From positions 1 through 62,661 of the forward strand of contig PDHQ01000205.1 in the NCBI GenBank assembly GCA_003339415.1: a DNA stretch of 62,661 nucleotides. The letters run 5' to 3'. This DNA comes from Ophiocordyceps camponoti-saundersi (nom. inval.) (Eukaryota > Ascomycota > Sordariomycetes > Hypocreales > Ophiocordycipitaceae). The translations under genes were made by a program, and so were the position numbers. Under the pieces are notes generated by a model, which was not told where the DNA came from, did not search any database, and saw only the letters and a program-made list of their open reading frames with translations. Positions within the stretch are counted from its first letter, which is position 1, and every line of letters starts with the position of its first letter. This document shows, one piece after another, positions 50,877-61,147 of this stretch.

Positions 50877-51980
50877 GGTTATATCCTAGCTAAATAGGCC
50901 GTAAAAGGGGACTAGCTATTATAGTATATTGCTAAAGTAATATAAAAGGAAACCGCTTTAGTAATAGTATCTTAAAATATTTAAAAATTCTAGATTACCG
51001 ATAAGAATATTATAGAAAATATCTTACCGCGTAACTAGCCGATCCCGTAACTAGAGTTATAATAACTATATATTATAATATATTATTTCGTAAACTATAT
51101 AGTAAAGAAAGATAATAAAGGTAATTTTCCCCTTATATTAGAGATTATTACTAATATAAGGAAGATAAAAGAGGCTATCTTACCTAATATTATAGATTTA
51201 TTTTCTATTACTATATAGAAATTATAAAAGCGAATAATCCTTAGTATTAACCGAATAGTATATAATAAGCTACCGGGTATAACGGATACTAATATATTAA
51301 GGGTAGCTTTATTAAAGTTAGCTCTTAAAGGCTAAGGCTATTATAACTAAGATATTACTATTATTACTTACGGGTTTAAGGCGGGACTTTAGGATATAGA
51401 AAAAGTATCGAAATTTAATATAAATTAGGTTATTCGCCGGGTATTAGGCTAATAGGCTAACTAGCTTACGCTACCTTTATCGCTAATAAAACTATTAAGC
51501 GAAATAGCTAACGATAAGGTAGAAAATTCGTTAAATAGATATACCCTTATATTAGTATTTAAAATTAGGAATAAGGATATAGTTAAACTTACGATTACGA
51601 TAACTTCCTTAAAAACGCCTTAAGGCCCTAAAACTATACTACCTATCCCTAGTTAGAAGAATATAAGTTAAGGTTAGCTTAAATTACTAAACTAAGCCTT
51701 AAAAGCGAGGTCGGTATAACTTATAGTTAGGATAAAGCTATAATCTTTTATCGTAGAAATATCAGCTATTACTAGCTCGAAGCGATCTTCTTCTATTATA
51801 TAGCTTTTAGTTAAAATATTAGCTACTACTAGCTCGAAGTATCCTTCGCTTTCTATTATATAGCCCTTAGTTACTACTAACCCGAAATCTTCTATTATAT
51901 AAGCCTTACCCGCTATAAAAATACTAACTTTAACGCTTATATCCTTAAATATTCCTATAATATATATATATATTATATTA
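50877..51980 (+). pseudogene. E1 third ORF, second part, with its own Thr/Ser repeats
   Basis: It continues the E1 third ORF after the E2 insertion. Segments parallel the E2 copy, for example VALLKLALKGQGYYN near 51305-51350 against an ALSKLALKGNGYNQ-like reading in E2. The 3' part (about 51740-51900) is Thr/Ser-rich with repeats starting at 51765, 51822 and 51870, that is 57 and 48 bp apart, again multiples of three but different from the E2 repeats. The region runs into unrelated DNA near 51980. Confidence 0.6.
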
Positions 51981-51987
51981 CTCTAGT

Positions 51988-52065
51988 AACCTATATAAGT
52001 ATCTAGGTATATAATCGTTTAATAGAGAGGAAAAACCGGAGTGCCCGGGGGAAAACCCTTTACTT
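51988..52065 (+). repeat. Direct repeat, left copy, GC-rich core
   Basis: It shares with 53288-53371 an ordered set of blocks: ACCTATA, TCTAGGTATATAA, AGAGGGGAAAAAC-like sequence, and GCCCGGGGGAAAACCC. Identity is roughly three quarters by eye. The copies are about 1.3 kb apart in the same orientation and may be ends of an unclassified element that contains the tRNA-like gene. Confidence 0.7.
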
Positions 52066-52468
52066 AATATATTCGGCTAGCTTATAGGCTAATTACGTCG
52101 TATCGGAAAGCTTAATCGTTATAAGAAATATCTAAAGTTACGCCGGTCCTAAGCGAGAGGTACCTATACTTCTTATCGTACGTCTTATCTAAGTTCTAAA
52201 TAGTTCCGGTATATATATCGGCAGATACTATAGCGAAGATATATTACTTCGTAATTATATTTTATTACTAGATTATAATCGCTATTAAAGGGGACCTATT
52301 CTTTTAATAATTTACGTTATCTAACTATACCCTTACCCCGCGCCTTACCTTACCTAAGCCTCGGCCGGGTTACTACTCTTACCGAGGGAGGGAAGGAGCC
52401 CGGCAAGGTTACTACTCCTGCTAGGGTTATGCCGGGGTTAGACCGTACCCCGGCTATATAGTTAGGGT

Positions 52469-52474
52469 AAAAAA
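52469..52474 (-). terminator. Pol III terminator (T6) after the tRNA-like gene
   Basis: Six T on the minus strand, beginning 7 bases past the discriminator base, the normal place for RNA polymerase III termination. Confidence 0.6.
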
Positions 52475-52480
52475 TACCCG

Positions 52481-52562
52481 TGCCCTCCGCCGGATTCGAA
52501 CCGACTACCTCTCTTATAGGAGACTAATATCTCTAGACGCTTAACTACTACGCTAAGAGGGC
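52481..52562 (-). tRNA. tRNA-like gene, degenerate, long variable arm
   Basis: On the minus strand GCCCTCT (from 52562) pairs with GGAGGGC plus discriminator A (52481). The D-arm region TAGCGTAGTAGTTAA fits an A box with a G-to-A change, and the T-arm GTCGG-TTCGAAT-CCGGC is complete with a canonical B box. At 82 nt it is longer than a standard tRNA; CCT and AGG around 52510-52522 could form a variable arm (Leu/Ser-type). The anticodon stem does not fold into five clean pairs, so I do not assign an amino acid. A T6 terminator follows. It is probably a RIP-damaged tRNA gene or tRNA-derived repeat head rather than a working tRNA. Confidence 0.65.
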
Positions 52563-55549
52563 AATATCCCTATAATAATAAAAAGAATATATCCCGCTTT
52601 AACGCCTATATTTACTATATCGCTATCTTTTACTATTTTAGCGGTTTATACGCTTTTAGCTACCTTTAAGATTTATAATACGCCCGCGCTAATTTAAGCA
52701 CTTTTAGCTACCTTTATAATTTAAAATATAACCGTATTAATTTAGGTACTTAAAGATAAGGCTATTTCTAATATTACCTATATTATAATTATAGGAGCTT
52801 TTACTACCTTTTATTAGAAGGAAGCGTTTAAATTATTATTAGCTAAGTAGCGAAGTCTAATAGCGCGGTAATTAGAGAAGAATAAGATATAAATAGAAAA
52901 ATAATAGTTTATTACGAGGGACTAAAAAAAGCGATAGGAAGCTAATTATAAGGCTCTTCTTAAATATTAATAAAAGGAATTTTAGCGAGTTATATAAATA
53001 AAATAATCGATTACGTATATTAAGAAAGCTATTAAGTAAATAATAGCTATTAAAAATTTAGAGAGAATTATCTTACTTATTCGTAATAAGCTAACCCGTA
53101 TTTTAAATAAGTCCTCGATATAACTAAGGCGGCCTATTTCTATAGATATTAAAAAATATAATATATATCTAATAAAAGATATTATTAGAGCGGCGCTATA
53201 AGAGGTATTTTAATTTATAATAATAAATAATATTATCTAACCGCTATTAGATAGAGCTATTAAGATATATATATATATATTAAATTACTTTAGGGACCTA
53301 TAAGGTGTCTAGGTATATAAAGGGTAAGAAGAGGGGAAAAACTAGGCCGGGCCCGGGGGAAAACCCCTTACTAAATAGTCGGTAGCTAGCAAGGTAAGAA
53401 TAATAAGTAAGGAGAGGGTGCTATAGCGGGCCTTATGCTAGTCCGCTAGGTCGTAGTAGCGGGTCTAGGGTAGATTAAGCTAGGGTTTAGGGATCGCTAA
53501 AATAGAAGCGGCCGCGAACTTTAGCCGCGGAAGGGCAAATATAAGCTAAAACCCCGGTAAGAGGAGGAGGTACGTATTACTATAAAGTAAAAAGGTATAT
53601 ATTAATATATACCGTAGCGCCCCGTAATTAGTAAGTAAGCTACCGTAAGGTATAAAATCTTATAGCTTATATAGCGTAAGGCCCCCTTTTTTCGTAAATA
53701 ATATTAGCCTTAATTTCCTTTATCGTAATAATAATAGCCCGTAACCGTAATATAAAAACTAATAATAAACGGGCTACGCTTTATAATAGTTATATCTCTA
53801 AACTTACTTAAGACCGCGTCCGCTATTTATATATTAGCTATTAGGATTAGCTAAATAAGTCGCGCCCTATTCGGGCTATATATTAATAAAATTAAGCTAA
53901 TATACGGTAGCCGTAAACGCGCGCGCGTATATTACTTATACCTAGATAAATTTTACCTATATACTTATATATCCCTAACTTAAAGATAATACTAAGAAAT
54001 TATATATTATATAAGCTAAGCGTTATAGTAAATAATAAAAATTCGGAGAGGTATAAGCTATAGCTAAGGAGAATCTTACCTTAATTTAGAATTTAAGCTA
54101 AAGCTATACTTATAAGAATATAGTTAAGGTAAGGAACGCTTTAGGGGGTATTTATACTAAGGTTATAAAAAAGGTAAGGGAGGCGGAGGGAGAAGGGGGG
54201 GAAATATCTATCTCCGTACTTAAGTTAATTTACGCTACCTTAAAGTAAATTAACGCCCGTATTAATTAATAGATTTTAGGCTTTATAAGTATAGCTTATA
54301 GTATATTAAACTTAAGCGAGAAGGTAGTAATAGTATTTAAAAAGCTAGGATAGCTAACTTAGGCTTTACTTAAGGTAGGAGTAAATATAACTTATAAAGT
54401 AAATAGGACGCGTAAGCTAATAATAACGAAGCTTACTAAGGTAGCGCTTACGGCGCTTTTAAAAAATAAAGGTAAGAAATAAATATCTCTTACTATAATC
54501 TAAACGCGCCTTACTAAGAAGAAAGCCCGCGCCGCGCCTAAAACTCTTATAATTATATTAAATATAGATAATAATAATAATAACTTACTATTTATTTCTA
54601 TTATTAACTTAGAGTATCTATATCTTATTAGGGTATACCTTAAGGAGAGCGAAGGAGGGAGCTTACGCTAAGTTAATTTCGGCGATAATAAAGTTTTAAA
54701 GTTAGAGGCTATGCTAGCGCTAAATATAGTAAAGATAGGCCCGACTAATAAAGGGGTAACTAGGTCGCTTATAATAAAGAAAACTCCGGTTAAGGCGGCA
54801 GCTATTATAGCGGCTATTAATACTTACGCAGCTATAGTAAATTATAGCACTATTATAATAAGGATAGATTTAGCTAAGTTTTATATTTTTTTCAAATACT
54901 TAAAGTTACCTAGCCTTAAATTACTTAGTTACCTAATATTAGCTAGGAGTTCTAATTACTCGGTTTCTAATATAACTTACCTCTTATTAACTTAGAATTA
55001 TTAGAGAAATATAAACTTAAGCTATATTTTAGCGGAGTATCGAGTAGGCGTAAGGGGCTCCGTAGTTATAAGCTATTATAGAAATATCTAAAAATTTTAA
55101 AGTTAGATAAGTTATTCCTTAACGAGGATAATAAACTAACGCTAACGATAATTACTTTTAGTAATATACGGCCTACTATTACGCTAGATCCGGTTATTAC
55201 TTTAAGCTTATCTTAGCGATAAGTAACTTTACCTAAGCTAATTACTACTCTAAGCTTATTATAATAGTAAGTAACCGCTTTATAGCTAACTACTACGCTA
55301 AACTTATTATAAGCTACTATACTAATAGTAACTCTAAGTAAGACGCGCCTTGCCCTAAGTCTTAGTAGCTTTACGCTAAGTAAACTTACGTTATAAGGCT
55401 AGCGTTAGTTTACGGTTACTCTTACTAATAAGGTAGCTAGAAAAGTTAAGAGGTTATTAAATAAGGAAGGAGATAATAACTTAAACTTAGTAAACGTAAA
55501 TTCTTTTAAAATATAAAGTAAATTATAGATAAGGTAAGTAAATTAATAA
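52563..55549. other. Unassigned DNA between the tRNA-like gene and LINE-C
   Basis: It contains the right copy of the direct repeat (53288-53371), GC-rich patches at 53340-53570, and a plus-strand frame readable from about 54190 to 55060 with basic segments (TRLTKKKARAAPKTLIII near 54510-54560). Within that frame 54711-54995 is uninterrupted for 94 residues from an ATG. The product is Ala/Ile/Leu/Ser-rich with no motif I know. It may be the ORF1 of another element or chance openness. LINE-C lies on the opposite strand to the right. Confidence 0.4.
53288..53371 (+). repeat. Direct repeat, right copy
   Basis: Counterpart of 51988-52065, slightly longer, with GGCCGGGCCCGGGGGAAAAC at its core. 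Confidence 0.7.
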
Positions 55550-55559
55550 TATTATAGCT

Positions 55560-58500
55560 ATAGTAATTTATATAAAATAAAGCTACGTCCGGCCTTAGTT
55601 AAACTTAAGAATATTAGCGTAAAGTATATTAGTAAGCTAAAATTAATATAAATTAGTATATCGGAGTATTTATTTCGTAAGTATAGTTATTAATAAATAG
55701 CGGTTAAGCTTTAATTATAGTTTAATATTAGAGGAGATAGGCTAAGGTAATTTATAGCGCTATTTAACTAGTTAAGGGTATTAAAAAAGTAAATAGTAAG
55801 TATTTTCTAATTTAGTTCTATATTAATATAAAAGGAAAATTATTTCTAATACGCGCTTATAAAAGAGGAACTCTCTAAGATTAATTTTACTTATATAAAG
55901 TTACGTAATTATAATATTAATATATTTCGGTAAATCTCCGTATCTTTTAAGCGATTTCGGCTTATTAAGGTAAGGCGGGAAGTTAGAAAGAAATAAGATA
56001 AGCTTAGAATATCTTATATATAGTTAGTTTTCGAAGTCCTCTTACTATATTTTCTAATCCCGGCGGAGAAAGTTTATTATAAACTTCTTATCTAAAGGTA
56101 ATATATCGCGTCCTATCTATATTTAGACTTAATATATATATTCCTCTAGCGGCTACCTAGCTTTTTATTATTTTATTAGTCGATAAGGGGGGAAGTATAA
56201 TAAGAATTTTAAGATATCTTTAAAAGCGGTTTAGATTTTATCTAATATTATTATATCCTTAAAGCGGCGGAGGGTATTAGTTTTCTTTTTATTTAAGTAA
56301 AGATTAAGTAGGGGAACTTAAAACTTAGCTTTAAGGTAATAAATAAGCGTAGCCTTATAAGTTCTAAGTATTATCCTAAGGTATTATAATTATTCTAATC
56401 TTAAGGCTTTAGCTAAGCTTAGTAAGTTTCTACTTATAAGGGTAATAATATAGAATATAATAATAATATACGCGATAAGTAATTAGATAACTTTTATATA
56501 AAGTTTATAAGCTTAAGTAAAGGGGTAATTTTAGGTAAAGGCGGATAAAAAGGAAAGGGTAAAGTTTTAGCGGAGGAGCTTAGTATATATAATTCGTAGA
56601 TAGGGTTTCTATTATAGCCGCTAATAAATTTAAATACTTAAAAATCTTATTTTAGAAATAAGGTAAACTTAGTAATCCCTTAGTTAAACTAAGTTTATTT
56701 CTAGAGTGCGTTTCCGGGAAAAATATATAAGCTTACTCTTTTTTAGCCCGAATTCTATACTATAATCGCGCGCCTATTATTTATATATTACCTATATAGC
56801 TTAGAGCTATCTTATAGTTATTTTAAAATCGGGCTTAATATTAAGAAAATTTATATTATTTACGAAACTAATTACTTATATTCCTTCCTTATATATTAGC
56901 TAGTTATAAAGCGGGGCTATATATAAGATAAATAAGATAGCGGAGAGCGGTAAATTTTAAGGAATTTTAATCTTAATCTAATATAGTTCTAAAATCTTAC
57001 TATTAAAGTAAAATTAGGAGGTACGGTCTTATAAGTAGCTATTAAGGAAAGCTAGGATCTAGTTTAGGAATCCTAAATACTTAAATTTAGCGATAAGTTT
57101 ATTATAATATATAGTATTAAACGCTTCCTTAATATTAAGTTATAGAAAGGACGCTACTTTTTTCCTAGCTTAAGTAGCTTAAATAAGCTTAGTAACTATA
57201 AGAATAGCTAGCTTTATAAACCGGTTCCGCTTATTACTTATTTAGCTTTTAGGAAGGAGTCGGTATAACTCTACGGCCTTAGTAATTTATTATTTTACTA
57301 TAATTTTTAGAATTTTACTTAAGTAATATAATAAGGATATAAGCTTATAAGTACCTACTTTTTAGTAAGCTTTTAGTTTCTTTCTAAACTTATATAAGAT
57401 AATTATAATAGTAAACCGTAGCTAGGGCGGGAAGTAACTAAATTATATATATATTTAGAAAATTATAGCTAGCTAAGTAATAAGGATAAGGTAATATATT
57501 TTAAGAAATCTAACGGGAATATTATTTATTTTAGCTATTTTCTAAAAAGTTATTAACTTAAGCGTTATAAAAATATCGGTTTAAGTAATCTTAATATTAA
57601 TAGAGAACTTAAGCTTAGGTAGTTTAATATTAATTAAGGGCACGCTATAAAGTTAGGGAAAGAACTAATTAGCTAAAATATTAGCTTTAGCTATATAGCT
57701 ATTAGCTTAAGATTTATTAATTATCCTTAGCATAAGGAGATAAACCGGATCTTAGGGGAGATTATTTTAGATATAAGCTTAACGCTCGATATATTAAAAC
57801 TTAGAAGGTAAGCTAGTAATAATATAAAGGAAAGATCGCTAATAAGTATATTTTACCGAGTTTATAGCTATCCTCTAAGTAAAGGGCTAAAGGCTATCTC
57901 CTAAAGCTATTACTAAAAGGAGTCCGAAAAAAGGGACCTATATTTACGCTAGGCCCGCTTAGCTACTTAAGTAGCTAAGGCTATAGCTAGGGTAAACTAC
58001 GCCGCCTTACGAGAATAGGAAAGGGCGATAAATAGTATTATTTAGTTAATAATAAGTTATAATTCTTAGTAAAGTTAGTTAAGGGCGTTATTAATCTTTA
58101 TTAGGTTAATAAGAGGGAAAAGTAAGAGGGTAATTTTAGCTAGGGACTTATAGTAAACTAAGTCCGGATCTATATATTTTTATTATAAGCGTAATATACG
58201 CGCTATTATAAGTATAAGGATACTAATTATAAGAGATTAAGGAATATAGTCGGATTTAGTAAAGTTAAGGTTTAGATTAGTATAATATATATATAAGTCC
58301 GCTATAGCTTAAATTAAGTTTAGCGTACTATCTTTATATTTATAGAAAATTCGGGTATATTCTCCTTTTAAGGTAAGGAGTTAAAATTATAATTTAGTTA
58401 TCTTATAAATTAGCTAATCTAAGTTATCGGAAAGCCTTTTATAACGGTCCTAAAGCGGGTAATATAAGTTAAAATCGCTAATTAGGACGCGGTTAAGGTT

Positions 58501-59250
58501 CGGGGGAAGGTTTTAAAAAATTAAGAGGCTACTACTATAGGAAATATTAAGGGGAGAGTAAATAGAAATAAACTAAAGTTTAGAATAAAAGGTAATACTT
58601 ATCTAATCCTCCTTTATTTTTAGGAACTAAGTAAATATATCGTATTTTTTATAGATATAAACTAAAATATAGCCGCTACTATAGATAAGGCGGTAAGGCG
58701 AAGTCCTAAGCGGAGGAGGCTTAGCGCTAAGGTAGCTAATAGTTTCCTAAAAAGTAATAATATTATAATCTAATTTACTACTAAGTACTAGCCTAGCTAG
58801 CTCGGTACGCTTATTTATATTCTAAAAAAGAACTTTTATAGATATAAGGAAATAGTTATAATAATATTAGTTTCTTCGCTATAATTTCTTTATAGCTTAG
58901 TTATAAATCTTATCTAAGTTTAGGCTAGGGCTAAGGTAATTAGTATTTCTACGCTCTCTTAGATAGTAAGGTTAAGTTAGATTAGAGATAAAGCTAGTTC
59001 GTTAATAGTTTATATAAGTAAAACGCTATCTATATTTTAAGGGAGGGAGGTATTCTAAGCTTATTAAATAAAGTATCTTATTACCTTAGGGGTATTTTTA
59101 ATTACTTATATCTTAGTAGCGGGGTAGCCCCCTCTAGAGCTTAAAGGTTATCTATACTTCCTTTTAGTAATAAACTAGCTTAGGAATATACTATATATAA
59201 TAACGTCCTCGGTTATTACTAATTTTATTAGTCGTAAGATAGACTATAAG
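55560..59250 (-). pseudogene. LINE-C ORF2: endonuclease/reverse transcriptase relic
   Basis: The endonuclease block VLISDFNLYYPLQDRYKR is near 58500-58440 (family form Asp-Phe-Asn-Leu-His-His-Pro-Leu-Trp-Asp, with His read as Tyr and Trp as stop). RT: LNIKEAFNTIYYNKLIAKF at about 57170-57110, LNSYLQDRTSQFYFNSKI at 57050-56995, PLSAILFILYIAPLYN near 56940-56895. The catalytic box reads SFVNNINFL with both Asp codons AAT (56855-56860). The post-RT block LRIILRTYKATLIYYLKAKF is at about 56380-56320. Frames on the plus strand over this DNA are antisense artefacts. Confidence 0.87.
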
Positions 59251-59299
59251 CTAGGCTTAGTAAATTTAACTAGTTATTTCTTATAGTAAGCTCTCGCTT

Positions 59300-60480
59300 A
59301 ATCTTAGTACTTAATAGCGATAAGGTAAAGCTTAAATTATATAAGGTAATCCCTATTATAAGAGATATAATAAAATAGGTATTCTCTAATTCTAGTATAG
59401 TAATTATCTTTATTCTTATAATTAGTTATTTTATATTTACTATAAAGCTTAGGGTATTTATATATTTTAGCGATATACCCGAAATAATAATAATTATAAT
59501 ATCGCTAAGAGCGGACTATATCTAAAAATAGCTCCGTACGAAAAATCTAAGCGTTAATAGCTAGCTTATTATTATAAAATTTATTAGTATTAATTAGTAA
59601 TTTAAAACTAATAATAACCGCTATCTTAATAAATCTAAGCTAGGGCTTAAGCGCTTATAAATAAGCTATAGGTATTTTATTAACTTATATTATCTTATTA
59701 AAAAGGTTATCGCGTTCCCTAATAGTAAGGTTTAGAGGAAATCTCTTAATAATAATATTATAAATCTTATCTATAATAATTACCTTATCGCCGAAAATAA
59801 GCGTAACTTAGCTTAAATCCTAAGTAAAAATAGCTATATCTTTATCGAAAGTAAGTTTAATATCCTTACTATTAAGGTAGCGTATAGCTAAGTATAAGTT
59901 AGAGCGAATAGCAGTATTAATAGCTTATATAGTATTATATATTATTTTATTTATAATATTATCTATTATATCTACTAAGCAAATAATAATTTCCTTCTTA
60001 TAACGTAGGGGAAGCTTTTTTTCTAAATTATATAATAAAGTTAAAGCTAATATAACTTATACTTATATTCGGTATCCTCCTTATTTCGTTATCTTTAAAT
60101 ATAATAATTTATAAAAAATAATAATAATAATATCTTTAATTTCTTTACGCGTAATATAATTAATCTAAGTTTAGATTTAATCTAATTTAAGTTCCCTATA
60201 AGCTATTATTATAGCTTAAGCTACGCGGAACGCGTTAGCTAATATAATACCTAATAATTAATAATATAATTCTTTTTTATTTTTATTAACTAAAACTTAT
60301 AATAATCCTTAGTTATATTTAGTATATTTTCTATTAAAGTTAGTATTTTTAGACTAATATATAGACGAATTTAACCTACGTTCGGAGCGCGTTATAGCTT
60401 TAGTTCCTTTACGAAAATTTCTTCCTCCTCCGCCGCGGTCGCGATTACCCCCGGCCGGAACTCGGCTAAGCATAGCCCTA
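59300..60480 (-). pseudogene. LINE-C ORF1: zinc-knuckle protein relic
   Basis: An ATG-started reading near 60470 opens with an Arg/Gly-rich leader (MLSRVPAGGNRDRGGGGR). The middle carries TFDKDIAIFTQDLSQVTLIF at about 59855-59795 and RERDNLFNKIIQ near 59715. At 59501-59460 a C-x2-C-x4-H-x4-C knuckle reads YYNYYYFGYIAKIY, all ligands being Tyr. The order matches LINE-A and LINE-B ORF1. Confidence 0.85.
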
Positions 60481-60559
60481 CTCCGAATTAAATAGCGAAT
60501 CCGACGCCGCTAATATCTTACTTTTTTCTTTTAGATCGCGCCTTATACTAAGCGCGTGT

Positions 60560-60947
60560 TACTTTTTATTACTAGTATAAGGAAGATAAAAAAGGCTAGA
60601 GCTATTAAGATAACTTTACGCTAAGTTATTAAGGTAAACTTTAAGGATTTTAATTAACTTATATTATAACTTATATCGGACCCCCTTTTATAGCTATCTA
60701 ACTAAGGGTTAATATCCGATATATTATCACCGTAACTTAAGAGGCTTAGTATAGCTAATTAGTTTAATAAAAGATTAATTAAGAAAGCGAGGCTATTAAG
60801 CTAAGGAAATTAGAAGACTAGCTCGAATAAAATCGGGGGGATACCCCTAGGACTAGATAACGATAGGCTATTTGCGGAGGATTATAGTAGAGAGGTTTAG
60901 GTAAAGAAGGTAGTCGTAAGCGACTATAATAAAGATACCCCCTACTT
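60560..60947 (+). other. E1 3' internal end
   Basis: It resumes E1 after LINE-C. The last 80 bases (GAGAGGTTTAGGTAAAGAAGG, then CGTAAGCGACTATAATAAAG, then TACCCCCTACTTTATT) match the complement of 35489-35560 beside the E2 3' LTR. It ends at the E1 3' LTR. Confidence 0.8.
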
Positions 60948-61147
60948 TATTAAATAGGTATTAGAGGACAAGGCATTAGAGGATAAGGGATTAGAGGGAA
61001 AAAGGGGAACTTAGAGAGAAAAATTATTATTATTATTAGACTTGCTATTAGATTAATATAAAAGGGATTACAACTACTAATACCCTAACATATAACCTTA
61101 TACGATCTAATCTAATCTTATAATTTAAGACCGATTAAGGGATTTTA
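60948..61147 (+). repeat. E1 3' LTR (200 bp)
   Basis: A direct repeat of 27457-27656, starting TATTAAATAGG and ending AAGGGATTTTA. The 5' and 3' copies differ by scattered C/T and G/A transitions. Confidence 0.92.

Larger units (their letters stand above)
55550..60500 (-). mobile_element. LINE-C: Tad1-like non-LTR retrotransposon relic inside E1
   Basis: Minus-strand ORF1 with zinc knuckle (about 60.48-59.3 kb) followed by ORF2 with endonuclease, RT and C-terminal domain (about 59.25-55.56 kb). It separates the third-ORF remains of E1 (to 51980) from the 3' end of E1 (from about 60560), so it inserted into E1, directly or with other DNA. No target duplication was recognised. It is the third LINE of the same broad type in the window. 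Confidence 0.85.
27457..61147 (+). mobile_element. Gypsy element E1 (Ty3/gypsy), outermost member of the nest
   Basis: E1 is present in three visible pieces: 27457-35293, 50877 to about 51980, and about 60560-61147. Its 5' LTR (27457-27656) and 3' LTR (60948-61147) are direct repeats of 200 bp. The first gap is the inverted sister element E2 (35294-50876). The second holds unassigned DNA, a tRNA-like gene and LINE-C. The order is Gag, Pol with integrase last (gypsy order), then an extra third ORF. Flanks ACCT (27453-27456) and ACCC (61148-61151) may be a 4-bp target duplication with one change. RIP damage is heavy: RT and integrase catalytic Asp residues are replaced by Asn. Confidence 0.88.

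Noticed and set aside
52481..52562. Assignment of the tRNA-like gene to Asn (GTT) or Tyr (GTA) from possible anticodon loops
   Set aside because: Neither choice gives a five-pair anticodon stem, and the 82-nt length and possible variable arm point elsewhere.
54711..54995. A 94-residue ATG-started frame considered as a host gene
   Set aside because: It is only a stop-free part of a longer, broken frame, has no recognisable motif and sits in a RIP-affected repeat block. It is kept only as a note in the region entry.
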